Shown: one piece after another, positions 27,540-32,374 of the stretch
How the letters are laid out: every line of letters begins with the position of its first letter
How positions within the stretch are numbered: position 1 is the first letter of the stretch
Assembly: GCA_040880805.1 (NCBI GenBank)
Contig: JBBDHW010000013.1
Span: 8,538 to 40,911, forward strand
Direction of reading: 5' to 3'
Source of the DNA: Acidimicrobiia bacterium
GTDB taxonomy: Bacteria; Actinomycetota; Acidimicrobiia; IMCC26256; DASPTH01
DNA length: 32,374 bases
Translations under genes and position numbers: made by a program
Notes under the pieces: generated by a model
What the model saw: the letters and a program-made list of their open reading frames with translations, nothing else
Databases searched by the model: none
What the model was told of the DNA's origin: nothing

Positions 27540-28097
27540 TCAGTTACTGGTTGGGTCGACCGGGAAGTTTGCGGCGATCGCGAGGTCACCCCCCTGGCGC
27601 CGCAGCACGCGACGCCACAAGGAGTCGGGCTCGGAGGTGAGGAGGTCGTCGACCTCCGCGTCGACGACGTACCAGCCATGCTGCGTGAGCTCGGTGTCGA
27701 GCTGCCTCGCCCCCCAGGCGGCGTAGCCCGCGAAGACCCGGACCACTTCGATATCGGGGCGCACTTCCGCAGGTGATCGTCCGAGATCCACCGTGCCGAC
27801 CGACCCGAGCAGGGGATACCAGCCGTCGGCCGGTTCTGTGGCGCTTCGACCCCGTACGAGTGCGATCACCGCCTCGTGAGGTTGAACCGGGCCACCCACG
27901 AACGCGACGCGGGGCTCCGCCGCGAGCGCACACCACTCGGGTACCGCCTCCTCGAGCGTCGCGTCGGACGGCCGGTTGATCACCACCCCGAGTGCCGCCT
28001 CGTCCGTATGCTCGATCATGAACACGACCGTGCGAAAGAAATGGGGATCGAGCAGCATCGGGGTGGCGACGAGCAGGCGGCGCGCGGTCGACGACAT
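27540..28097 (-). CDS. yqgE: YqgE/AlgH family protein (UPF0301)
   Basis: A 185-residue protein of the AlgH/YqgE family, which has a known fold but no agreed biochemical role. Diagnostic blocks are LLVATPMLLDPHFFRTVVFMIEH, LGVVINRPSDATLEEAVPEW, FVGGPVQPHEAV and RVFAGYAAWGARQLDTEL. ATG 28097 gives the standard family length; longer readings run into the end of the upstream gene. It lies 25 bp downstream of the M23 gene and is probably cotranscribed with it. Confidence 0.93.
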   Translation of the reverse strand: MSSTARRLLVATPMLLDPHFFRTVVFMIEHTDEAALGVVINRPSDATLEEAVPEWCALAAEPRVAFVGGPVQPHEAVIALVRGRSATEPADGWYPLLGSVGTVDLGRSPAEVRPDIEVVRVFAGYAAWGARQLDTELTQHGWYVVDAEVDDLLTSEPDSLWRRVLRRQGGDLAIAANFPVDPTSN

Positions 28098-28122
28098 CGT
28101 GCGCGTCAGGCGCGACCCATAG

Positions 28123-29379
28123 TCAGGTGCGTCCGACGGCGCCTGCACCACCGGGAGTGCCGAAGTCGATGATCGCAAAACCGAGCGGGAGCTCGCGCCG
28201 CACGGGAATCGGGTCCTGGACACGGTTCTCGAGGTAGTTCGCCGTCACGCCCTCGATGAAGTACTTCACCGAATCGAGCTGGCCCTCGTACGAGAAGGCG
28301 TTGAAGACGAACGGCAACCCGTCGGAACCGAACGGTGACGCGCCACTCATCAGCCGGAAGCTCAGGTGCGGGTAAGAGCTGTCGCCGCTGTTGCCAAGTG
28401 TGCCGAGCACCTCCCGGCGCTGCACGCGGTCGCCGACCTTCACAGTGAGCGAGCCCGGCTGCAGGTTTCCGTAGAACGCGAACGATCCGTTGCCGAGGGC
28501 GAGGACGACGGAGTTGCCGTCGGCGCTCTCGAAGCTCGACGATGCCGAACCGGGTGGCGCACCGGCCGCCTCGTCCGGGAGCGTGTCGAGCACTCCGACC
28601 ACCTTGCCGGGCGCGACGGCCAGCACGTCGGCGCCGTAGCCGGTGAAGTTCGGGAGCTGCGTCGGATCGTCGTGCACGAAGAGTCCCGTGTCGTCGAGCT
28701 GCATCAGATCGATTGCGAACCGGAGGGGACTCCACAAGCCGCCGTTGACCGGGAGGATCGCCGTCCGATCCGTGTTCGCGATGTCGCAGCACCCGCTCGT
28801 GACGACCCAGCCATTGCCGCGGAGCGGCGGCACGAGCACGGGTGGCGCCGGACCGTCGAGCGGCACGGGTGCCACCATGTACGTGAGGACCGTGGCTTCG
28901 GTGGCGCGCGGCGACTTCGGACCGAGTAGCTGCAATCGATGCTCCAACACGAGCGGAATGCTCGAGCTCACACCGAACGCGAGATCCACCATGAACAGTC
29001 GCTCACCACCCGGCTCGATCACGGTGCTCGACGCCGTCACCCCACCGATGGCACGCACGCGGGTCTGCAAGTCGGCACCGTCGTAGGCGTGAACGGCGAC
29101 GCCCGAGTCGGCGTCGAGCACTTCGAGCTTCTGCAGCGTCGCCGGGATGGGGCCGCGGTTCGCCAGCCGCAGCTCGTAGACCACGTGGAGCCTGCGGTCG
29201 GTGCCGAGCACCGGCGCAGGGTCGTTCTGCGAGAGGAGCACGGCCAGCACCGGCGTGTAGACGTTCTTGGCACGTGCAGCGCTCGCTGCCGGAGCTGCGG
29301 GGTGCAGCGCGCCAAATCCGAGAGCGGCGACGACCGCGCCGATTCCGAGAAGCCTGGCGCGTCGCACGGGCCCCATCAT
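28123..29379 (-). CDS. Secreted M23-type (LytM fold) protein with altered zinc ligands
   Basis: A 418-residue exported protein. MMGPVRRARLL and a hydrophobic stretch ending near PAASAARA form a signal peptide. An immunoglobulin-like region follows to about residue 175, then a LytM/M23 domain: YGADVLAVAPGKVV at 248-261, NLQPGSLTVKVGDRV at 305-319, GNSGDSSYPHLSFRLM at 329-344. In active M23 enzymes the ligands come from HxxxD and HxH. Here they read RFAID (Arg220) and HLS (Ser340), and the preceding YAH-type histidine is Asn305. The domain may therefore bind or regulate peptidoglycan rather than cut it. The start (29379) is chosen for the signal peptide; no strong ribosome binding site is seen. 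Confidence 0.78.
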   Translation of the reverse strand: MMGPVRRARLLGIGAVVAALGFGALHPAAPAASAARAKNVYTPVLAVLLSQNDPAPVLGTDRRLHVVYELRLANRGPIPATLQKLEVLDADSGVAVHAYDGADLQTRVRAIGGVTASSTVIEPGGERLFMVDLAFGVSSSIPLVLEHRLQLLGPKSPRATEATVLTYMVAPVPLDGPAPPVLVPPLRGNGWVVTSGCCDIANTDRTAILPVNGGLWSPLRFAIDLMQLDDTGLFVHDDPTQLPNFTGYGADVLAVAPGKVVGVLDTLPDEAAGAPPGSASSSFESADGNSVVLALGNGSFAFYGNLQPGSLTVKVGDRVQRREVLGTLGNSGDSSYPHLSFRLMSGASPFGSDGLPFVFNAFSYEGQLDSVKYFIEGVTANYLENRVQDPIPVRRELPLGFAIIDFGTPGGAGAVGRT

Positions 29380-29436
29380 CGCATGCAGCCCGTTACCCCA
29401 ACCCCGCAGTCTGCGTTGCAATCTCGAGCCGGCTGA

Positions 29437-29691
29437 TCACCGATCCGAGTATTGCGAGAAGGATCCTCGGCTCCGCAGCTTGGGACGCCTCCCTCGCGTG
29501 CGTTCGAGCGCGGCACGGACGTCCGGATCGCGCAGGGCAGCGACCTCCGCCGCGGCCAGCGTGACTGCAGGCGTCAGCACGAGCGTGCCATCCTCGAACT
29601 CTTCGACCAGATAGCGCCGGTCGGAGGGTCGCCCGACCTTGGCCAGGCTCGTTCGGCGCCGCTCATCGACCATGATCTCAACTCGTGCCAT
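29437..29691 (-). CDS. Antitoxin-like protein, divergent partner of a RelE-like toxin
   Basis: An 84-residue protein. The first half, with VDERRRTSLAKVG, RRYLVEEFEDG and TLVLTPAV, is beta-rich like the AbrB-related DNA-binding part of small antitoxins ('VRVDERGRVSL...ILTPA'). The second half, VAALRDPDVRAALERTRG, is the helical toxin-binding type of tail. The function is inferred from this pattern and from the RelE-like gene that starts 63 bp away on the other strand. ATG 29691 is the only start before the conserved strand. The M23 gene lies 57 bp downstream on the same strand. Confidence 0.68.
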   Translation of the reverse strand: MARVEIMVDERRRTSLAKVGRPSDRRYLVEEFEDGTLVLTPAVTLAAAEVAALRDPDVRAALERTRGRRPKLRSRGSFSQYSDR

Positions 29692-29732
29692 GACGCACAG
29701 GGTACTCCCGAGAAAACCACATTGCCAAAATA

Positions 29733-29758
29733 CCAAGCATGGCAGAATGGCGGCTTGG
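29733..29758. promoter_or_regulatory. Possible operator in the divergent toxin-antitoxin promoter
   Basis: The inverted repeat CCAAGC (29733-29738) / GCTTGG (29753-29758) has 14 bp between the arms. A second, overlapping pair, TGCCA / TGGCA, is nested around 29723-29744. Both lie in the 63-bp region between the divergent starts, where autoregulation would be expected. The match is by symmetry only. Confidence 0.35.
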
Positions 29759-30048
29759 CGACCTATCGTCGTGACGTGTTCGAGTTGCTCTTCTGGCCCG
29801 CCGCCGACACCGCGCTCGCCGGCCTGGAGAAAGGCGGCGGCGACAAGGTCCTCGCTGCGGTGCGCCGCACCCTGGGCAACCTGGAGTCGGACCCGTTCTC
29901 TCCACGGCTGGGAACCCGCCAGTTCGACGCCGAAGAGTACGGCCACATCCGCATGACGCCCTGCGGTCCCGCGAGCTGGCACGTGTACTGGCTCGTCGGC
30001 GAGGGCGCTCAGGTGCTGGAGATCGCCGCCATCGGCAACCCGCAGTAG
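29755..30048 (+). CDS. RelE/ParE-superfamily toxin-like protein
   Basis: About 97 residues. FELLFWPAADTALAGLEK opens like a RelE-fold strand-helix. LAAVRRTLGNLESDPFSPRLGTRQF and IRMTPCGPASWHVYWLVGEG follow, then VLEIAAIGNPQ, the usual final strand. The fold suggests a ribosome-dependent RNase or gyrase toxin; which one cannot be decided. The start is uncertain: TTG 29755 is in frame and GTG 29776 would give 90 residues. An ATG at 29739 reads MAEWRLGDLSS and stops, in another frame. The likely partner is the antitoxin-like gene on the opposite strand, an arrangement unlike the usual cotranscribed pair. Confidence 0.62.
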   Translation: MATYRRDVFELLFWPAADTALAGLEKGGGDKVLAAVRRTLGNLESDPFSPRLGTRQFDAEEYGHIRMTPCGPASWHVYWLVGEGAQVLEIAAIGNPQ

Positions 30049-30202
30049 CCCGTCGGGGGCAGCTCGAAGTGACCGTCGTCAAGGGCAACCGCAAGACTCC
30101 GCTGCTCCGTCCACGGCCTCGCACGGCGGTGAAGAAGTCGCGCACTCGATCCGCGTCTGTGCCGCGAGGCTGAAGAGATCGGCCTGATCCTCACTCTTCT
30201 TT

Positions 30203-30427
30203 CTACGATGACACCGATGGGTCCCCTGGCGCTGGTCTGCCGCCTCGCGTCGTCACGCCATGGTGCGCCTCGCAAATGGCGAGCTCGCCGACATCAAGCG
30301 GGCCCGCAGCGGTGAGTTCGCGCACGATTGCCACCCGGGACGGGCTCCCGAGCGCGGCGAGGAGATCGGCCACGCAGGTGGCCGCGGCCCGAGGATCGAA
30401 GGGCGGGGCTGTCGCGTTCAGAGCCAT
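30203..30427 (-). pseudogene. ArsR-family regulator, truncated within the winged helix
   Basis: A 74-residue reading from ATG 30427. VADLLAALGSPSRVAIVREL and TAAGPLDVGELA are the first two helices of an ArsR winged helix-turn-helix. The family then has a recognition helix with 'SQPxVSHHL' and a wing. Here the sequence instead becomes ICEAHHGVTTRGGRPAPGD and stops. The recognition helix is therefore missing, and I found no continuation in other frames. The start overlaps the end of the flavoprotein gene by 10 bp, so it was once the last gene of the DsrE/flavoprotein operon. The 154 bp between its stop and the toxin gene contain no clear gene. Confidence 0.65.
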
Positions 30428-31572
30428 CGGCGCATCCAGTACTGCTCGAACACGACCTTGGCGAGATGCCAACGCCGGCCCGGCCCGCGCATCGCGACGT
30501 TGGGCCCGTCGGGTGCGTAGAAGTCGCCGCCCGCGTACGCGCTGTGACCGTCGCCGATCTCGAGGAAACACGAGCCTTTGCCGTCGAAGGCATGGCGCGA
30601 CGTCCGGCCACGCCAGTCGTGCGCGATCTGATCCGCGACCACTCGAGCTTCGGCTTCGGCAAAGACCCCGGCCTTGGGTAGAAGCTTGCCTCGCGCGATG
30701 GGGATCGCGGTCACGTCGCCGATGGCGAACACGTCGGGTACGGCGGTGGCGAGCGTGTGGGGATCGACGGGGATGTAGCCGCTGTCACCCGCGAGGCCGC
30801 TGGTCGCGACCACATCGGGAGACCGATGCGGTGGCACGCCGAGCAGCACGTCGGCATGCGCGTCGCCACCATCGGCAAAGACGAGCGCGTTCGTAGCCGC
30901 GTCGATGCGGGTGGCGCTGCGGCCGGGGTGAAAGCCGATGCCGTGCTCTCCGAGCAACTCGACCACCGCATCGCCGATGGCAGGCCCCGCGGTCGGCATC
31001 GGCAATGCCTCGGGGGTGTAGACATCGACCGTCACGCGGTCGCGGGCACCACCGCGGCGCAGCAGGTCATCGACGAGGAACGCGGCTTCGTATGGCGCGG
31101 CGGGACACTTGTAGGGCGTGCCGGCCACGAGCACCGCGACCGTGCCGGCCGACAGAGAGCGAACCGCGTCACCAGCAGCCTGAGCGCCGTCGACCGTGTA
31201 GATGTTGTGGGCGGTGTCGGTGAACCCGGGAAGCGACGCCGGGTCGAGGCGTGCGCCGAGGGCAACGATGAGGGCGTCGCCGCGGATCGTCCCGGCACTG
31301 GTGGTGGCCTGGCGTTCGGCGGGATCGATGCCGGTCACCTCGGCTTCGATCACTTCGATGCCTTTGGCGCGCAGATGGCGCAGGTCGCGGGTGATCTGGT
31401 CGGGACGGCGATCGCCGTGCATGACCCACAGGTACGACGGGGCGAAGCGGAACAGCGGGTCCCGTTCGATCAGGACGACCCGATCGTCAGAGGCGAGCCG
31501 GCGGCGCAGCCGACGCGCCGCGACCACACCACCGATGCCACCACCGAGGACAACGACCGTGCGTGCGCTCAT
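30418..31572 (-). CDS. Sulfide:quinone-oxidoreductase-like FAD-dependent oxidoreductase
   Basis: A 384-residue flavoprotein of the SQR/NDH-2 superfamily. VVVLGGGIGGVVAARRL (GGGIGG at 10-15) binds the FAD ADP moiety, and VPDVFAIGDVTAIPI binds the ribityl side. TPYKCPAAPYEAAFL carries Cys156, the position of one redox cysteine in SQR-like enzymes, and a second cysteine lies in KGSCFLEIG near the end. Likely role: passing electrons from sulfide or a persulfide, or another donor, to quinone at the membrane face; true SQR activity is not proven by these residues. AGAGGGG precedes ATG 31572. It is 27 bp after dsrE and overlaps the truncated ArsR gene by 10 bp. Confidence 0.85.
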   Translation of the reverse strand: MSARTVVVLGGGIGGVVAARRLRRRLASDDRVVLIERDPLFRFAPSYLWVMHGDRRPDQITRDLRHLRAKGIEVIEAEVTGIDPAERQATTSAGTIRGDALIVALGARLDPASLPGFTDTAHNIYTVDGAQAAGDAVRSLSAGTVAVLVAGTPYKCPAAPYEAAFLVDDLLRRGGARDRVTVDVYTPEALPMPTAGPAIGDAVVELLGEHGIGFHPGRSATRIDAATNALVFADGGDAHADVLLGVPPHRSPDVVATSGLAGDSGYIPVDPHTLATAVPDVFAIGDVTAIPIARGKLLPKAGVFAEAEARVVADQIAHDWRGRTSRHAFDGKGSCFLEIGDGHSAYAGGDFYAPDGPNVAMRGPGRRWHLAKVVFEQYWMRRWL

Positions 31573-31599
31573 GGCAACGCCCCTCTCAGAAAACACGTA

Positions 31600-31950
31600 T
31601 CAGAAGGTGATGGTGCGGTCGGCCCACAGCACCCAGTCGGTGAGCTCCTCGAGGGTGGAGCGCCGCGCCCCGCCGGTGAGCATCTCGTCGGTAAGCCCCC
31701 GCGCGTCGAGGCACGTGCCACAGCAGCCGACCTCGGCGCCGTGGCGGGCCGCGGTCGCGATCATGCGGTCGAGGTGGTAGTAGCCGTCGGGGACCTTCTG
31801 GCCCGTCACGGCGCACCCCACCGCGTCGCCGATCAGAAACACCCGCACCGCAACGTCGTCGCGGTGCGCCAGGGAACCTGCGAGCCGTAGGCCGTTGAAG
31901 GAGCGCTCCGTCCCGTAGGCGGGGTCGTTGAGGATCAACAAGAGATTCAT
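31600..31950 (-). CDS. DsrE-family sulfur-relay-like protein
   Basis: A 116-residue cytosolic protein of the DsrE/DsrF/YchN fold. MNLLLILNDPAYGTERSFNG is the usual opening strand-helix, and VFLIGDAVGCAVTGQKVP is the second. The cysteine motif CCGTCLDARGL (Cys76, Cys77, Cys80) sits where the persulfide-carrying cysteine is found in sulfur-relay members. Paired with an SQR-like flavoprotein, it probably binds or transfers sulfane sulfur (inference). ATG 31950 has an ideal AAGGAGGT five bases upstream, and the Shine-Dalgarno segment is present three times in tandem. An in-frame GTG at 31968 is a weaker alternative. Confidence 0.88.
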   Translation of the reverse strand: MNLLLILNDPAYGTERSFNGLRLAGSLAHRDDVAVRVFLIGDAVGCAVTGQKVPDGYYHLDRMIATAARHGAEVGCCGTCLDARGLTDEMLTGGARRSTLEELTDWVLWADRTITF

Positions 31951-31994
31951 CTCCACCTCCTTCTCCACCCTCCTTCTCCACCCTCCTTGCTCAT
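31947..31994 (-). CDS. Possible 15-residue leader peptide of the dsrE operon
   Basis: ATG 31994 reads MSKEGGEGGWRRRWR and stops at a TGA that overlaps the dsrE ATG (ATGA at 31947-31950). The reading frame is supplied by the triplicated Shine-Dalgarno segment, so it could be an accident of that repeat. No good ribosome binding site precedes it. If translated, it would couple to dsrE. Confidence 0.3.
   Translation of the reverse strand: MSKEGGEGGWRRRWR
31951..31988 (-). repeat. Triplicated Shine-Dalgarno segment upstream of dsrE
   Basis: On the coding (minus) strand the order is AAGGAGGGTGGAG twice (31976-31988, 31963-31975), then AAGGAGGTGGAG (31951-31962), immediately before the dsrE ATG. 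Each unit contains a full anti-16S match. Only the last is at optimal spacing; the others lie 13 and 26 bp further upstream. Confidence 0.8.
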
Positions 31995-32084
31995 GGTGTG
32001 CCGCCGACCCGGCGGCGCGTCAGAGGCATTGGTCCTGTCGCGAACGGGAGGATCGGCGCGTAAGACGCCCGGGGTCCGGGCCCT

Positions 32085-32172
32085 CGGCGGCGGGGAGCCC
32101 GGCAAGGTGCCATTGGCCTCTCGGATAAAGGGCTCCGTCTGGCTGATGCCGGCATGGCCAAGGCTCCCGCAC
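32085..32172 (-). other. Structured leader region upstream of the dsrE operon
   Basis: On the minus strand, GGGAGCC (32162-32168) and GGAGCCC (32130-32136) can each pair with the same downstream GGGCTCCC (32093-32100), so the two stems exclude each other. TTGGCC and GGCCAA can pair inside the larger stem. No known riboswitch core could be matched. In GC-rich DNA such pairings arise often, so this is only a candidate. The rest of 31995-32244 shows no gene. Confidence 0.3.
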
Positions 32173-32244
32173 CTCGGCAATAACGCGTTGGCTGCGACCG
32201 AGCCAGGACGAGCGTGGCGACAGCACCTGCTTGCAGCCTGAATT

Positions 32245-32266
32245 GCGATAATGGTATTGTTATCGC
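32245..32266. promoter_or_regulatory. 22-bp palindrome, probable operator at right-edge gene
   Basis: GCGATAA and TTATCGC flank an 8-bp centre. The site is AT-rich compared with its surroundings and ends two bases before the GTG at 32269, so an mRNA would be nearly leaderless. It contains -10-like hexamers (GATAAT, TATTGT). It resembles toxin-antitoxin autoregulatory sites and, less closely, Fur/Zur boxes. Confidence 0.45.
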
Positions 32267-32268
32267 CC

Positions 32269-32374
32269 GTGGCAGGGGCTTCGTGGTCGGTCGACTTCCA
32301 CCCGGACTGCGAAGTCGAACTAAGGGCCTGCCGACGAACAAGTCGCGCGATCTTACGCGGCGTGTTGGTCGGCT
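32269..32374 (+). CDS. Possible RelE-like toxin, N-terminal fragment (cut by window edge)
   Basis: GTG 32269 reads AGASWSVDFHPDCEVELRA and stays open to the window end. The W-x-V-x-F-H-P...E-x-E-L pattern is the usual first strand and helix of RelE/HigB-like toxins. After ELRA the frame becomes Arg-rich, while the frame shifted by two bases reads GLPTNKSRDLTRRVG, which looks more like the expected helix, so a frameshift may be present. The palindrome just upstream supports an autoregulated toxin-antitoxin unit. Only 35 codons are visible. Confidence 0.35.
   Translation, partial: MAGASWSVDFHPDCEVELRACRRTSRAILRGVLVG

Noticed and set aside
29380-29436. A longer start (TTG 29421) for the M23 protein
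   Set aside because: It would place 14 polar residues before an otherwise standard signal peptide, and no ribosome binding site supports it.
30069-30173. 34-residue Lys/Arg-rich frame starting at GTG after the toxin gene
   Set aside because: No convincing ribosome binding site or known family; short basic frames are common in this composition. It could be debris of a lost gene.
32090-32125. CCCGGCAA...GGTGCCA on the plus strand, recalling the core of a SAM-I/SAM-IV riboswitch
   Set aside because: The other conserved parts (GAGGGA, TGAAACC and the closing stem) are absent, the two halves lack the intervening hairpin, and no methionine gene follows on that strand.

Overview
The window is GC-rich, densely coded DNA with short intergenic gaps, several GTG/TTG starts and many stop/start overlaps. 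The gene set points to an actinobacterium: a class II-type HelD, a GH15 trehalase-like enzyme of the mycobacterial kind, a PAP2/kinase-like/LPG-synthase-TM fusion, an M23 protein of a secreted actinobacterial type, and cytochrome bd. I would guess Acidimicrobiia or a relative, but no rRNA, tRNA or CRISPR is present to fix this. Most of the window reads as chromosomal housekeeping sequence.

Layout. 0-4 kb: the N-terminus of lon (leftward, cut by the window edge), an SDR oxidoreductase, a Cys-type glutathione peroxidase, and a leftward pair in which a 3-ketodihydrosphingosine-reductase-like SDR overlaps fumC by ATGA. 4-8 kb: a secreted CocE/S15-type hydrolase followed by a DUF885 putative metallopeptidase. 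The start codon of the second gene sits at the end of a 17-bp tandem repeat that forms a chain of ATGA overlaps. 8-11.3 kb: leftward cydA-cydB, then a CYTH (triphosphate tunnel) protein. 11.4-14.7 kb: a SHOCT membrane protein, a DHA2 MFS exporter and a short membrane protein, with gene debris between them (a TRIC-channel remnant and an IS982-like transposase remnant). 14.7-21.5 kb: aldose-1-epimerase, a glucose-dehydrogenase-like SDR, the GH15 enzyme, a K+ channel and the large PAP2/kinase-like/LPG-synthase membrane fusion. 21.5-27.1 kb: a leftward run PIG-L deacetylase, histidine phosphatase, helD, pepF. 27.1-29.4 kb: a small CopD-like membrane protein, then M23 protein and YqgE/AlgH leftward. 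29.4-32.4 kb: a divergent toxin-antitoxin-like pair, a truncated ArsR, a sulfide:quinone-oxidoreductase-like flavoprotein and a DsrE protein (a sulfur/redox operon), and the start of a possible second RelE-like toxin at the right edge.

The most unusual feature is structural. At least four genes carry short tandem duplications at or near their 5' ends: 15 bp x3 in a signal peptide, 17 bp x3.5 across a start codon, 27 bp x2 in an N-terminus, and 13 bp x3 across a Shine-Dalgarno sequence. In the 17-bp case each unit is a complete minigene, MTTHPA-stop, whose stop overlaps the next ATG. Translation could be handed from the upstream hydrolase to the DUF885 gene whatever the repeat number. All functions here are read from sequence motifs and memory of protein families; no searches were run.
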